In this document: piece by piece, positions 20,129 through 30,359 of the stretch
How the letters are laid out: every line of letters starts with the position of its first letter
How positions within the stretch are numbered: position 1 is the first letter of the stretch
Source: Photobacterium iliopiscarium
GTDB taxonomy: Bacteria; Pseudomonadota; Gammaproteobacteria; Enterobacterales; Vibrionaceae
Assembly (NCBI RefSeq): GCF_003026395.1
Contig: NZ_PYOO01000002.1
Location: forward strand, 248,001 to 312,000
Direction of reading: 5' to 3'
DNA: 64,000 bases
Notes under the pieces: model-generated
Seen by the model: only the letters and a program-made list of their open reading frames with translations
Databases searched by the model: none
What the model was told of the DNA's origin: nothing
Translations under genes and position numbers: made by a program

Positions 20129-21721
20129 TTACCGAAGTGCAACACCTTTTATCGGCCGACTAGACAACCAAGATAAAAAGAAACACATTAATATAAATGC
20201 AACTGTTGCCACTAAAAAGGCTAATGCTAGTGAATCAGTAATCCCTAAGGTTAAAAATCCAAGAGCAGAAATAATAGCCACAGATAATGCATAAGGTAAT
20301 TGAGTCGCGACATGATCAATATGATGGCAACGAGCACCAGTCGATGACAATATAGTGGTATCAGAAATTGGAGAACAATGATCGCCAAAAACAGAACCCG
20401 CTAATACACTCGCTAACATTGGCAGCATTAGACTAATTTCAGTCGCTCCAGCAAGATCGCCAGCAATAGGTAACATTATACCAAAGGTGCCCCATGAGGT
20501 TCCGGTTGAAAAAGCCATAATACCTGATAATAAAAACAGGATCATAGGCAGTAGTGCTGGATTAATATTACCTTGAACAAGCGTTGATAAATATTGCCCC
20601 GTTTTCATATCACCAATAACACTACCAATACTCCATGCAAATAATAAAATTAAAATGGCACCGAACATTGATTTTGCACCAATCCATAAAGTACTACCAA
20701 GCTCTTTATAAGGTATACGTTGGCGAATAACAGGAATAATAGCGGCAATTAAACCAAAACTACCACCAAGACATAATGCATGACCAACATTAGTATTTTC
20801 AAAAGCACCTAATAATGAAAATGGCTTACCTTCCGTGATAAGTACTTGATAACCGGTAAACACCATAAAAAAGAACGTTGCAACAATAAGAATAATAATT
20901 GGCCACACTAAATCGCCAACACGCCCTTGTAAGCTCTCTTTAATATCAAGTTCTTCGGTTAAATCTTTCGCCTGATCATCAACATCACCACCAATATCAG
21001 TACCTCGACCATGACTTGCAGCAATTTCATGTTTCCTCATCGGGCCAATATCCCATTGAAACCACGACACCACAAACACCATTGCTAACGCGAAAATAGC
21101 ATAAAAATTCATTGGTGCTAACGTCATAAAGGCACTTAATGGCGTATAGTCCGTCACGCCATGTGTTACTAATATGCCGCCAATCAGGGTAATAATATAT
21201 GCCCCCCAACTAGATGCCGGCATTAATACACACATAGGAGCCGCTGTAGAATCAAGAATATAAGCAAGCTTTGAACGCGAAACTTGAAAACGATCAGTCA
21301 CAGGACGGGCAATAGAACCAACAGCAAGGCTATTAAAATAATCGTCGACAAAAATGAATACCCCTAAAAAAGCAGCTAACAGTTTTGCCCCACGTTTGGT
21401 TTTAATTTTCGTTTGTGCCCATTCTGCAAATGCTCGAGTTCCACCCGATAATGTCAATAACGCGGTGGTCATTCCTAGTAAGAGTAAAAACAATACAATG
21501 CTCATATTCCAAGAATTAATACCACCATCAGCAATAAATAATCCTTTAATGGATGTTACAAGATAAGAGCCCGTATTTATAAAAGAAAAATCATTAAGAA
21601 ATAATGCCCCTAGCACAACACCTGTACCTAAGGACAATAAAACTCTGCGGGTTAAAATCGCCAAACCAAGTGCAACTAATGGCGGAATAATGGATATTAA
21701 AGAATGGGAATAATCTATCAA
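20129..21721 (-). CDS. NhaC-family transporter, probable lysine uptake (LysW type)
   Basis: A 530-residue polytopic membrane protein of the Na+/H+ antiporter NhaC family: SLISIIPPLVALGLAIL at the start, FVDDYFNSLAVGS and PASSWGAYIITLIGG in the core, FSTGTSWGTFGIMLP and FGDHCSPISDTTILSS near the end, and a charged cytoplasmic loop around residues 235-265. NhaC-family proteins placed behind lysine riboswitches have been proposed by comparative genomics to be lysine transporters (LysW), and this gene has such a riboswitch directly upstream, so lysine uptake is more likely than pH homeostasis. The start is a TTG at 21721; the N-terminus fits the family and no ATG is near. Single gene with its own terminator. 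Confidence 0.82.
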   Translation of the reverse strand: MIDYSHSLISIIPPLVALGLAILTRRVLLSLGTGVVLGALFLNDFSFINTGSYLVTSIKGLFIADGGINSWNMSIVLFLLLLGMTTALLTLSGGTRAFAEWAQTKIKTKRGAKLLAAFLGVFIFVDDYFNSLAVGSIARPVTDRFQVSRSKLAYILDSTAAPMCVLMPASSWGAYIITLIGGILVTHGVTDYTPLSAFMTLAPMNFYAIFALAMVFVVSWFQWDIGPMRKHEIAASHGRGTDIGGDVDDQAKDLTEELDIKESLQGRVGDLVWPIIILIVATFFFMVFTGYQVLITEGKPFSLLGAFENTNVGHALCLGGSFGLIAAIIPVIRQRIPYKELGSTLWIGAKSMFGAILILLFAWSIGSVIGDMKTGQYLSTLVQGNINPALLPMILFLLSGIMAFSTGTSWGTFGIMLPIAGDLAGATEISLMLPMLASVLAGSVFGDHCSPISDTTILSSTGARCHHIDHVATQLPYALSVAIISALGFLTLGITDSLALAFLVATVAFILMCFFLSWLSSRPIKGVALR

Positions 21722-21831
21722 AGTTTATAATCTCTACGATAACCAATTCTAGTGAGAGAGCTACTGTTTGATATAACCATGATGGCATATTAATTTGAGG
21801 TAGAAAGAAGGTTAGCCTTTCCAGCCTCTAC
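21722..21831 (-). promoter_or_regulatory. Expression platform of the lysine riboswitch
   Basis: Between aptamer and start codon the minus-strand RNA contains CAGUAGC, which can pair with GCUACUG at the aptamer's 3' end and so compete with the P1 stem. It is followed by a CUCUCUC tract able to pair with the AGAGA just before the TTG start. No terminator with a U run is seen, so control of translation is more likely than attenuation. This is inferred from base pairing by eye. Confidence 0.5.
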
Positions 21832-22000
21832 AGTAGCGCTCCATAGTTATATTTTATCGACTATGGCAGTATTACACTTATTCAATGTAATCCCAGTAAG
21901 AATATTTGATATACATTTCTTACTTCGGCATTGGTTCCTTTCACTAATAGTCATCGGTATCACTCTCATATTAGTTACTGATAAACAATGCACCTCTACT
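21832..22000 (-). promoter_or_regulatory. Lysine riboswitch (L box) aptamer
   Basis: The minus-strand RNA has the conserved lysine-aptamer core in order: AGUAG-AGGUGC at the 5' side, AGUAAC, the long GAGAGUGAUACCGAUGA block, GUGAAAGG, UGCCGAAGU, a UUACUGGGAUU segment, and GGAGCGCUACU at the 3' side. AGUAG and CUACU close P1. These blocks match the five-helix junction of lysine riboswitches in spacing and sequence. It lies about 110 bases upstream of the transporter start. Confidence 0.93.
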
Positions 22001-22388
22001 CCTTATCATTAAGGATGCAATCAATCATTTTACGTAAATGATTTAAGTTTGCAACACCACACTGCGCAATTATTAACAATAGATATCACGAATAGATTAG
22101 TCACAACTATAAATGCTCAACAATAACGAAGTGGTATAACATTTCGAATTTTATTATCATTTAACATATAAAGCGTAGTAACAATAACTAAAACTATTTA
22201 GCTCGTATTTATACTTGAATGAAGAAATATTTTATAAATAGACTCATAGACCAAACATAACTATTTTTTAAATAAAGAAATGATTAAAATGTTTTACACA
22301 TAATGTATAAAAGTATTACTATTGCAAAAAATGTTTTAATGCTGCTATTATTATTTACAGTTAAATTAAAAATAACAGGAAATATAAA
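22001..22388. other. Divergent promoter region of the riboswitch gene and hns
   Basis: This 388-bp stretch is very AT-rich. It must hold the promoters for the riboswitch transcript (minus) and hns (plus). I see no open frame with a ribosome binding site. A/T-rich curved DNA before hns would fit H-NS autoregulation, but no specific site can be called. Confidence 0.4.
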
Positions 22389-22784
22389 ATGTCTGATGCA
22401 ATGAAAGCGCTTTTAAACCTTCGAAGCCTACGCGCACTTTCGCGCGAATATACACTAGAGCAACTTGAAGAAGCGTTAGATAAACTAACAACAGTTGTTA
22501 CTGAACGTTCTGATGCAGAAGCAGAAGAACAAGCAAAAGAAAATGAGCGTAATGAAAAACTTGCTCAATATCGTGAAATGCTACTAGCTGACGGTATTGA
22601 TCCAGAAGAATTACTAGCAAGTTTAGCTAAAGCACCAAAAACAAAACGTGCTTCTCGTCCAGCTAAATATAAATTCATCGATGAAAATGGCGATGAAAAA
22701 ACATGGACAGGCCAAGGCCGTACGCCTAGCGCACTAAAAAAAGCATTAGATGACGGTCAAGCTCTTGAAGAATTCGAAATCTAA
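22389..22784 (+). CDS. hns: H-NS family nucleoid protein
   Basis: DNA-binding protein that coats A/T-rich DNA and silences acquired genes. The 131-residue protein has an N-terminal helical oligomerisation region ([24 protein letters not shown]), a charged coiled-coil linker, and the C-terminal DNA-binding domain with the hook motif TWTGQGRTP followed by [10 protein letters not shown]. Length and layout fit vibrio VicH and enteric H-NS. Single gene with a terminator right after it. Confidence 0.96.
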   Translation: MSDAMKALLNLRSLRALSREYTLEQLEEALDKLTTVVTERSDAEAEEQAKENERNEKLAQYREMLLADGIDPEELLASLAKAPKTKRASRPAKYKFIDENGDEKTWTGQGRTPSALKKALDDGQALEEFEI

Positions 22785-22799
22785 TATAAAAATATAAAT

Positions 22800-22830
22800 A
22801 AAAAAGCCTAAACTATTTAGGCTTTTTTTA
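22800..22830 (+). terminator. Terminator of hns
   Basis: AAAAAGCCTAAA and TTTAGGCTTTTT flank a 3-nt loop and run into more T. Confidence 0.92.
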
Positions 22831-22991
22831 TATCTACGATCAACCATATGATTACTATTTTACTCATAAATATTCTTACTAAGAATAAAATAATATTAGT
22901 ATCAAAAATAACAACAAATAAAAAAAGCTAGACACTGCTGCCTAACTTTTCCTATTACTTAAACTTGTATATTGGTCTAATAATAATTACT

Positions 22992-23963
22992 TTATTGAAT
23001 ACGATCAGCTAATGCACTAACAGCCAAAGCAAAATAATGTGAGCGATTCCACTTTAGTAATGTTCGATAGTTTTCATATATTAGATATGACTTACCATTT
23101 CCACCATCAGGTTGAATTAGCCACGCTTGAATATCAGTATTAGGTAATGTGCCTTTATTATTACTCATTACACCTAATTGCTGCCATTGCGCTAATGTTT
23201 TCCCTTTTTCAGTTTCCGTACCTTCAAAAGTATCTGCTAATTCTTTTGATAACTGAACAGGACGTCCCCAAGTGTACTCATTATTCCACCCAGAGAGCTT
23301 TAGATAATTAGCCGCCGAGGCAAATACATCTGCTTTAGTGTTCCAAATATCCGCTTTACCGTCACCATTACCATCAACAGCATAAGTAAGGTAAGAGGTT
23401 GGCATAAATTGGCACTGCCCCATCGCTCCAGCCCAAGAACCTTTCATATCATCAATAGTAATATGACCATCTTGTAATATTTCTAATGCAGCCATTACTT
23501 GCTTACGAAATAGTGCTTCACGACGACCATCATAAGCTAATGTTGCTAATGCTTCGACAACATTGTAATTACCTTGAATCTTACCAAAATTACTTTCTAC
23601 ACCCCATAAAGCAACAATAAACCGTGGTTGTACACCATATTGTTTACCAATACGTTCTAGTGCCTCTTTATTTTGTTGATAAAGACGATTCGCTTGCTTT
23701 ACTTTCCAATCAGGCACTGCACGAGTAATATATTGCTCTAATGACAGTTTTTTTTCAGGTTGATTATTATCAGCTTTAACAGCATGCGCTGTATATTTAA
23801 TACCTTTAAATGCGGCACCGATTATCGGTTCTGAAATACCCTTTTCACGCGCTTCTACTTTTAACTTATCTACATAGGCATCAAATCCTTCTTCACTGGC
23901 AAATGCAGAAGAAGACATTCCGACCCCGATGGCAACAAAAATTGATATCAAACGCTTATACAT
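22992..23963 (-). CDS. Lytic murein transglycosylase, MltB family
   Basis: Periplasmic enzyme that cleaves the glycan strand of peptidoglycan with anhydromuropeptide release. The 323-residue protein begins with a signal peptide ending FAS-EEG without a lipobox cysteine, so it is predicted soluble, unlike lipoprotein MltB of E. coli. The catalytic Glu is about residue 123 in ALWGVESNFG; GAMGQCQFMPTSYLTYAVDGNGDG is the classic MltB signature. AAGGC precedes the ATG by five bases. It lies 15 bp downstream of ycgL on the same strand and probably shares its transcript. Confidence 0.93.
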   Translation of the reverse strand: MYKRLISIFVAIGVGMSSSAFASEEGFDAYVDKLKVEAREKGISEPIIGAAFKGIKYTAHAVKADNNQPEKKLSLEQYITRAVPDWKVKQANRLYQQNKEALERIGKQYGVQPRFIVALWGVESNFGKIQGNYNVVEALATLAYDGRREALFRKQVMAALEILQDGHITIDDMKGSWAGAMGQCQFMPTSYLTYAVDGNGDGKADIWNTKADVFASAANYLKLSGWNNEYTWGRPVQLSKELADTFEGTETEKGKTLAQWQQLGVMSNNKGTLPNTDIQAWLIQPDGGNGKSYLIYENYRTLLKWNRSHYFALAVSALADRIQ

Positions 23964-23978
23964 AATAGCCTTATTTTA

Positions 23979-24251
23979 TTATTTAGCGGCTTTATCAGCC
24001 TTATATTGTTCTAATAAATTAGTCACTGGCGGTGGTACTTGCAAATAAAAGCCTACAGTACGTAACGCTTCTTTTACTTTTTCAACATCTGCCAGCGCTA
24101 ATGTTCTACCCTCTAGTTTAATTACCATTACAAATTGAGGTTTACCAAAGGTCGACATTAATAGTGCGGGTACGTCCGCAAAATCATCTTTTTTATTAAT
24201 GTAGAGATAAGTATTGTCTTTTTTTAAACTTTTGTAGATTGAACACAACAT
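23979..24251 (-). CDS. ycgL: YcgL domain protein
   Basis: A 90-residue cytoplasmic protein with the YcgL fold: [16 protein letters not shown] at the N-terminus, [12 protein letters not shown] in the middle, and [10 protein letters not shown] near the end. Function is not established. It is divergent from minC, the same neighbourhood as in enteric bacteria, and upstream of the mltB-like gene. AGG sits about nine bases before the ATG. Confidence 0.9.
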   Translation of the reverse strand: MLCSIYKSLKKDNTYLYINKKDDFADVPALLMSTFGKPQFVMVIKLEGRTLALADVEKVKEALRTVGFYLQVPPPVTNLLEQYKADKAAK

Positions 24252-24473
24252 ATAATTAGCCTATTTCATTTATGCGCCATACATTTCAGAGCAAGATTAC
24301 AAGCAATCATTCACTATTGACTCAGTTTTAAGTAAATAGTGTGAGAAGTTTGTCTGAAAAACCAACGTCAGCGCAAGGATAGCTTGCCCCTAACCGCGAG
24401 TAAATATACCATGCTAGTACCTTTGTGATAATGAACTAAATGGTTAATTTAAAATCTTAGCCATAATATACCT

Positions 24474-25175
24474 ATGACCAAGATAGCAGAACTAAAAGGG
24501 AGCTCGTTCACGCTCTCTGCTCTTCATTTAGTTGATAATGACATTAGTAAAGTAACTAATCAGCTAAAAGACAAAGTTGAACTTGCACCAAATTTTTTCG
24601 CTTCTGCACCCGTTGTTATTGATATATCACAAGTTGATACTAATATTGATTTCGAACAACTAAAAGCAGGTGTTATCGACGCAGGGATGATTCCTGTCGG
24701 TATTGGTGGTTGTAAAAATAAAACACAGCAAACACAAGCAAAAGCAGCTGGTTTTGCTATTATGAATGCGGCAAGACCGGTTAAAGACGAGCCATCTGAA
24801 TTTTTAGCTGAAACATTAGATACCCCAACAAGTACAGATAAAGAACCAACGTTAATTATTCGTACTCCGGTTCGTTCCGGACAACAAATTTATGCTCGTA
24901 ATCGTGATCTCGTTATTCTCAGTAATGTTAGTGCTGGTGCGGAAATTCTTTCCGATGGTTGTATCCATATTTATGGCACGCTACGTGGTCGCGCTATTGC
25001 GGGTGCAAGTGGTGAGCAAAGTGCGACAATTTTCTGTCAAAACTTACAATCTGAACTAATTTCTGTTGCGGGAAACTACTGGCTGAGTGATAACATTCAG
25101 GAAGAGTTTTGGGGCAAAGGTGTTGTCATATCTCTTGAAGACAATAATCTCAATATAGAACACCTAGCTTTATAA
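24474..25175 (+). CDS. minC: Septum site-determining protein MinC
   Basis: Division inhibitor that, with MinD at the membrane, blocks FtsZ polymerisation near cell poles. The 233-residue protein has an N-terminal FtsZ-inhibiting domain (KGSSFTLSALHL) and the C-terminal beta-helix domain with RSGQQIYARNRDLVIL and SDGCIHIYGTLRGRAIAGA, which dimerises and binds MinD. First gene of minCDE; minD follows after a 24-bp gap containing AGAAGGAA. Confidence 0.97.
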   Translation: MTKIAELKGSSFTLSALHLVDNDISKVTNQLKDKVELAPNFFASAPVVIDISQVDTNIDFEQLKAGVIDAGMIPVGIGGCKNKTQQTQAKAAGFAIMNAARPVKDEPSEFLAETLDTPTSTDKEPTLIIRTPVRSGQQIYARNRDLVILSNVSAGAEILSDGCIHIYGTLRGRAIAGASGEQSATIFCQNLQSELISVAGNYWLSDNIQEEFWGKGVVISLEDNNLNIEHLAL

Positions 25176-25199
25176 AAGTTTTAAGAAGGAATTGAGTAA

Positions 25200-26012
25200 A
25201 TGGCACGAATTATCGTTGTTACCTCAGGTAAAGGCGGCGTTGGTAAAACAACATCAAGTGCTGCTCTTGCATCTGGTCTAGCACTGAGCGGTAAAAAAAC
25301 AGCAGTTATCGATTTTGATATCGGCCTGCGTAATCTCGATCTCATTATGGGTTGTGAACGCCGTGTCGTTTATGATTTCGTTAATGTTATTAATGGCGAA
25401 GCAAACCTAAGTCAAGCGCTAATAAAAGATAAGCGTGTTGATAATCTTTTTGTATTGCCCGCCTCACAAACACGCGATAAAGACGCGTTGTCTCGTAACG
25501 GTGTCGAAAAAGTATTTAAAGAACTAGCAAAAATGGGATTCGATTTTATTATCTGTGACTCACCCGCAGGTATTGAAACAGGTGCCCTAATGGCGCTGTA
25601 TTTTGCTGATGAAGCCATCGTAACCACGAACCCTGAAGTTTCTTCAGTGCGTGACTCAGACCGTATTCTAGGTATTCTAGATTCAAAGTCTCGTCGTGCA
25701 GAAAAAGGTCGTGAGCCCGTTAAACAACACCTTTTACTTACACGTTACAATCCTGCGCGCGTTAATCAAGGTGAAATGCTAAGTGTACAAGATGTTGAAG
25801 AAATTCTTCACATTCCACTACTTGGTGTTATTCCAGAAAGCCAAGCAGTATTGAATGCATCCAATAAAGGTGAACCCGTTATCTTTGATAAAGGTTCAGA
25901 TGCAGGACTAGCCTATGAAGACACAGTTGCACGTCTACTTGGTGAAGATCGTCCTTTCCGTTTCTTAGAAGAAGAAAAGAAAGGCTTCCTAAAACGTCTA
26001 TTTGGAGGCTAA
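25200..26012 (+). CDS. minD: Septum site-determining ATPase MinD
   Basis: Membrane-cycling ATPase that recruits MinC and is displaced by MinE, giving pole-to-pole oscillation. The 270-residue protein has the deviant Walker A GKGGVGKTTSS at residues 10-20 and DFDIGLRNLDLIMG. The C-terminal EEEKKGFLKRLFGG is the amphipathic membrane-targeting helix. AAGGAATT precedes the ATG. minE starts seven bases after the stop. Confidence 0.99.
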   Translation: MARIIVVTSGKGGVGKTTSSAALASGLALSGKKTAVIDFDIGLRNLDLIMGCERRVVYDFVNVINGEANLSQALIKDKRVDNLFVLPASQTRDKDALSRNGVEKVFKELAKMGFDFIICDSPAGIETGALMALYFADEAIVTTNPEVSSVRDSDRILGILDSKSRRAEKGREPVKQHLLLTRYNPARVNQGEMLSVQDVEEILHIPLLGVIPESQAVLNASNKGEPVIFDKGSDAGLAYEDTVARLLGEDRPFRFLEEEKKGFLKRLFGG

Positions 26013-26018
26013 TTGACT

Positions 26019-26282
26019 ATGGCACTGCTCGAGTTTTTTCGCCCTAAAAGAGCGAAAACTGCAAATGTAGCAAAAGAACGGTTACAAATCATTGTTGCTG
26101 AAAGACGTAGTGCTGGACAAAAATCTCCAGCCTACTTACCTCAATTAAAGCGCGATATTTTAGCGGTTATTAGTAAATATGTTCAAATTAATCCTGAACA
26201 TGTTTCGGTAAATCTAGACCATAACGGTGATGAATTATCGGTACTAGAACTTAACGTCACATTACCTGACGAAGAAAAATAA
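26019..26282 (+). CDS. minE: Cell division topological specificity factor MinE
   Basis: Stimulates MinD ATPase and releases MinC from mid-cell. The 87-residue protein begins MALLEFFRP, the membrane-binding N-terminus, then the anti-MinCD helix ([14 protein letters not shown]) and the dimerisation domain. GGAGG at the end of minD is ten bases before this ATG; an in-frame TTG two codons earlier is too close to it. Last gene of the operon, followed by a terminator. Confidence 0.97.
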   Translation: MALLEFFRPKRAKTANVAKERLQIIVAERRSAGQKSPAYLPQLKRDILAVISKYVQINPEHVSVNLDHNGDELSVLELNVTLPDEEK

Positions 26283-26317
26283 AAAATCCCCGTTAAGGAA
26301 CACTTAGCGGGGATTTT
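26283..26317. terminator. Terminator between minE and rnd
   Basis: AAAATCCCCGTTAAG pairs with CTTAGCGGGGATTTT (one wobble) around a 5-nt loop. A and T tracts on both sides let it serve both convergent genes. Confidence 0.88.
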
Positions 26318-26334
26318 CTTATCTAACCTAATAC

Positions 26335-27459
26335 TTATTTTTCATCAAGTATTGATAACACTCGTGTTTCAAATAAGCTCTGACGCCAGTTTTTAAGCAT
26401 TTCAGGACGCTTTTCATCAGCGCGTTGATGTTTCCACGCCCATGATAACAATTGATGGATCTGCTTTTTAGACGCTAAAAACTCAGGTGCTAATCCTGTT
26501 GTTTTTTCAACGTCAGTCACCACATCTTTTAAACGCTTGACCATCTGCTTATAGCCCGGAAAATCAACCAAACGTTCGATTTTTTGCGGATAATTTTTAG
26601 AATCAATCGCATCACAATCATGCACCATTTTCAATAAACGGTTACAGTGACGCTGAATCTCCATTGGCTCAAAGCCTTCCTTTTCCATCACTGAACGAGA
26701 TTTAATTTCTAAATGCGCAAGTTTCCACAAATGTAATTCTTTAACAATAAAGTTAAGGGCAATATCACGCTTTCTCGCTTCGCGCACACGCCAAGCAGCC
26801 AATTGCTGCAATATCGCTAGCTGTTTTGGTGTTAACTGCCAAGCATTCTTAATATCAAGATACGCTTTATTAGGATCAAGCACTCGTGTTCGACGTAACA
26901 TGATCGCATTACATTCTTGCTGTAACGCTTCCATATACCCTGCCGCTTCAACTTTCGCTAATAACGTTTCATATAAGGGTTTAAGATAATGCACATCTGC
27001 CGCAGCATAATCGAGTTGTTTATCCGTCAATGGACGCGCTAACCAGTTAGTTCGTGCCTCGCCTTTATCAAGCTCTACACCAACATACTCTTTAACTAAT
27101 GCACCAAAGCCCGTTGAAATACCATGGCCTAGAAATGCAGCCATAATTTGAGTATCAAGCATAGGCACAGGTAAACAGCCAGCATGATGCTGAAAGACTT
27201 CAAGATCTTCACCGCAAGCATGAAGCACTTTAATGACCGATTGATCACGTAGTAATGCCCACAACGGCTCCATATCTTCAACATTAAGCGGATCGATCAG
27301 TGATAGATATTCACCGTCAAACATTTGAATAAGCCCTAAACGAGGGTAAAGCGTTCGCGTACGTACAAATTCAGTATCAAGCATAACAGCAGTATGCTGA
27401 CGTGCTGACTCACACCGTAGGCGAAGTTGCTCGGTTGTTGTAACAATCTCGAAATTCAC
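26335..27459 (-). CDS. rnd: Ribonuclease D
   Basis: 3'-5' exoribonuclease that trims tRNA precursors. The 374-residue protein has the DEDD exonuclease domain with LDTEFVRTRTLYPRLGLIQ (first Asp-Glu pair), VLHACGEDLEVF and YAAADVHYLKPLY. A C-terminal HRDC nucleic-acid-binding domain starts around LTPKQLAILQQLAAWRV. It lies downstream of fadD on the same strand but is separated from it by a hairpin. Confidence 0.97.
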   Translation of the reverse strand: MNFEIVTTTEQLRLRCESARQHTAVMLDTEFVRTRTLYPRLGLIQMFDGEYLSLIDPLNVEDMEPLWALLRDQSVIKVLHACGEDLEVFQHHAGCLPVPMLDTQIMAAFLGHGISTGFGALVKEYVGVELDKGEARTNWLARPLTDKQLDYAAADVHYLKPLYETLLAKVEAAGYMEALQQECNAIMLRRTRVLDPNKAYLDIKNAWQLTPKQLAILQQLAAWRVREARKRDIALNFIVKELHLWKLAHLEIKSRSVMEKEGFEPMEIQRHCNRLLKMVHDCDAIDSKNYPQKIERLVDFPGYKQMVKRLKDVVTDVEKTTGLAPEFLASKKQIHQLLSWAWKHQRADEKRPEMLKNWRQSLFETRVLSILDEK

Positions 27460-27516
27460 AATGTACCTTTTGATGACAGAACGACCCGTTTTAGAGCCTA
27501 TTAAATATTTTATAGT

Positions 27517-27542
27517 AAAATGCCGGCATAAAAGCCGGCATT
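27517..27542 (-). terminator. Hairpin between fadD and rnd
   Basis: TGCCGGC (27521-27527) and GCCGGCA (27534-27540) form a 7-bp stem, followed on the minus strand by TTTTA. Probably a terminator of fadD; the short U tract may leave it leaky. Confidence 0.7.
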
Positions 27543-27611
27543 AGATACGTGCTAGCACAATCAGTTGCTACTATTTTATCAAACCAACATTATATTATGT
27601 CAGTAAAGATA

Positions 27612-29303
27612 TTATTTTGTGGCTTGTTGCGCTTTTTTATCCGATTCTTCACGTAAGACACGACGTAGAATTTTACCAACGTTAGTCTTTGGCAATTCAT
27701 CCATAAATTCAATGATTTTAGGGATTTTATAGCCTGTTAGATGTTGTCGACAATGCGCAATTAATTCTTCGCGCGTTAAACTATTATCACGTTTAACCAC
27801 ACAAAGTTTAACCACTTCACCTGATACTTCATGCGCCTGACCAATTGCAGCAACTTCAAGTACCTTATCGTGCAATGCCACAACATCTTCAATTTCATTT
27901 GGATAAACGTTAAAGCCAGACACTAAAATCATGTCTTTTTTACGATCAACAATATGCAAGAAACCTTCATCATCAAATTTGACGATATCACCCGTTGAAA
28001 GCCAACCATCTTCGGTTAATACTTCTTTGGTGGCTTCTGGATGCTGCCAATAGCCTTTCATTACCTGAGGACCACGTACTTGTAATTCACCCACTTGATC
28101 GATGCCAACCACATTGCCTTCATCATCAACCATACGCACATCAGTTGATGGAACAGGTAAGCCAATAGATCCATTATAGTAGGTTAAGTTATACGGGTAA
28201 GCAGCAACTAACGGTGAGCATTCGGTTAAACCATAACCTTCAAGTAAATAATTACCGGTAATTTTTTGCCACTTCTCAGCCACAGCGCGTTGAACGGCCA
28301 TGCCGCCACCCACAGAAAGGTGAAGATTACTAAAATCTAATTTATGGAAGTCTTTATTATTTACTAACGCATTAAATAATGTATTTACACCCGTAATCGC
28401 TGAAAACTGATAACGTTGTAATTCTTTAATAAATGTTGGAATATCACGCGGGTTAGTAATCAATAGATTTTGCCCCCCCATTTCCAACAATAATAAACAG
28501 TTAACGGTTAGTGCGAACACATGATACAGCGGCAGTGCAGTCACAATTAACTCACGCCCTTCCGTTAGCACAGGACCATAAGCCCCTTTCGCCTGCATAA
28601 CGTTAGACACCATATTATGGTGAGTCAGAATCGCACCTTTAGCAACGCCCGTTGTACCGCCCGTGTATTGTAAAAACGCCATGTCATCGCCAGTAATAAA
28701 TGGCTTAACATATTGCATTCTACGCCCTTTGCGCAAAGCAATACGCATCGAGGTTGCATGGGGCAAATGGTATGACGGTACCATTTTTTTAATGTATTTC
28801 ACTACGAAGTTAACTAATGTTCCCTTCGGACGTGATAATTGATCGCCAAGACTGGTCAAAATAACATGTTTCACACAGGTTTTTTTAGCCACAGCTTCAA
28901 GTGTATGTGCGAAATTAGACACAATAACAATCGCTTTCGCGCCTGAATCGTTAAGTTGATGTTCTAATTCTCGCGGTGTGTAAAGTGGATTAACATTCAC
29001 TACCACACAACCTGCACGCAAAATACCAAACAATGCAATTGGATATTGCAATAAATTCGGCATCATAACGGCAACACGGTCACCTTTTTGCAGTTTAAGC
29101 TCATTTTGTAAGTATGCAGAAAATGCACGGCTACGCTCTTCCAACTTACGGAAGGTCATGACCTGCCCCATGTTGATAAATGCCGTTTGATCTGCGTATT
29201 TACGTACAGATTGCTCAAACATGTCGACCAAAGATGAATATTCATCAGGGTTAATTTCTGCCGGTACATCTTCCGGATAGCGGCTAAGCCAAACCTTATC
29301 CAC
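27612..29303 (-). CDS. fadD: Long-chain fatty acid-CoA ligase
   Basis: Membrane-associated acyl-CoA synthetase that activates imported fatty acids for beta-oxidation. The 563-residue ANL-superfamily enzyme has the AMP-binding loop [12 protein letters not shown], the [10 protein letters not shown] motif, [20 protein letters not shown] at the hinge, and the catalytic lysine near [14 protein letters not shown] start at the GTG giving [14 protein letters not shown], since AAGGAGAG lies just upstream and this matches the family N-terminus; the frame runs 14 codons further without a better site. Same gene order (rnd-fadD-slp-tsaB) as E. coli. Confidence 0.97.
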   Translation of the reverse strand: MDKVWLSRYPEDVPAEINPDEYSSLVDMFEQSVRKYADQTAFINMGQVMTFRKLEERSRAFSAYLQNELKLQKGDRVAVMMPNLLQYPIALFGILRAGCVVVNVNPLYTPRELEHQLNDSGAKAIVIVSNFAHTLEAVAKKTCVKHVILTSLGDQLSRPKGTLVNFVVKYIKKMVPSYHLPHATSMRIALRKGRRMQYVKPFITGDDMAFLQYTGGTTGVAKGAILTHHNMVSNVMQAKGAYGPVLTEGRELIVTALPLYHVFALTVNCLLLLEMGGQNLLITNPRDIPTFIKELQRYQFSAITGVNTLFNALVNNKDFHKLDFSNLHLSVGGGMAVQRAVAEKWQKITGNYLLEGYGLTECSPLVAAYPYNLTYYNGSIGLPVPSTDVRMVDDEGNVVGIDQVGELQVRGPQVMKGYWQHPEATKEVLTEDGWLSTGDIVKFDDEGFLHIVDRKKDMILVSGFNVYPNEIEDVVALHDKVLEVAAIGQAHEVSGEVVKLCVVKRDNSLTREELIAHCRQHLTGYKIPKIIEFMDELPKTNVGKILRRVLREESDKKAQQATK

Positions 29304-29475
29304 GTGCACTCTCCTTATAATTAGACTGCGGTGCGCGCCTATCAACTTAACAAAACGATAATGCTATAAATAAAATAATTAGTTACAACAACACTACCGC
29401 ATATTTAATTTTGGATTAAATTATGAATATTAGCTTATGGTTATCAATGTTGATACCAAGGACAAAACATCGTAA

Positions 29476-30354
29476 TTAATCTAATTGAATGGGGATAAAT
29501 GCTCGAATATGACGATAAACATCATTCGAACTTTGTAAATGACAATGATGTCCCCCTAACACCATTACTTGCGTAAAATCGTTAATACCCCATCCATTAA
29601 CATCACTTTGGCGTAATGTCGCGTAGCCATCTTCTCCGATAATAGATAATACGGGAACTTGAATACTACTTAACAAAGCCTGTGCATGTTGTTGTGCCAT
29701 TCGATATAAAGAATCACAACGAAGACGAGGATCATGACGCCAATACCAGCGCCCATCACGTTCAATTGTCGCTCTCTTGACAACAGCATTAAGTAACGAT
29801 GCAGGCAATCGATTTACGTTCGCACGAAGCATTAATGCTTCTTCAAATGTTGCCATTGAACGCTGTTGTAATCGTTGTTGTTGTCGACGATAACGCTGTC
29901 GACTTATTATGCCCTTTCGTAGTCGTTCTGCTGCCATTTGAGGAGGTTCAGTTAACGGTGACAATCCTTCAATTAATACAATTTTATCGATATATTCAGG
30001 AAATATTGCGGCATAACACCCCGCGACAATAGCGCCAAGCGAATGACCGATAAGATGTACTTTTGCTGGTTTAAGCTGTGTAATCACTTGATGTAAATCA
30101 TCAATATAATCAACAAAATGGTAATAATTATCAGCACTTTTATAATCAGATTTGCCATGTCCAGGCCAATCAAGTGCAATAACATCATAATCAGTCGTTA
30201 ACAACGGCCATAATGATGCAAACGTCGCAGCATTATCTTGCCAACCATGTAATAGCACCAATAAAGGTCTTGAGCTACTCATTGCAGTGGTGACATCAAT
30301 ACTGCTACAAGCAGCAAGGTTATACTCCGCTAACGTCAGCGTTATCTCTTTCAT
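29476..30354 (-). CDS. Alpha/beta hydrolase
   Basis: A 292-residue cytoplasmic hydrolase with no signal peptide. The alpha/beta fold motifs are LLHGWQDNAATF (oxyanion region), DWPGHGKSD, the nucleophile elbow GHSLGAIVAG, and a late histidine in GGHHCHLQ. Substrate unknown. A glutamine/arginine-rich stretch (RQRYRRQQQRLQQR) lies in the cap region. It begins five bases after the slp stop and is most likely cotranscribed with it; the fadD start is about 170 bp downstream. Confidence 0.85.
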   Translation of the reverse strand: MKEITLTLAEYNLAACSSIDVTTAMSSSRPLLVLLHGWQDNAATFASLWPLLTTDYDVIALDWPGHGKSDYKSADNYYHFVDYIDDLHQVITQLKPAKVHLIGHSLGAIVAGCYAAIFPEYIDKIVLIEGLSPLTEPPQMAAERLRKGIISRQRYRRQQQRLQQRSMATFEEALMLRANVNRLPASLLNAVVKRATIERDGRWYWRHDPRLRCDSLYRMAQQHAQALLSSIQVPVLSIIGEDGYATLRQSDVNGWGINDFTQVMVLGGHHCHLQSSNDVYRHIRAFIPIQLD

Positions 30355-30359
30355 AACGG

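Noticed and set aside
20129..21721. Calling the NhaC-family gene a Na+/H+ antiporter
   Set aside because: The family name fits, but the lysine riboswitch directly upstream makes a lysine transporter the better reading.
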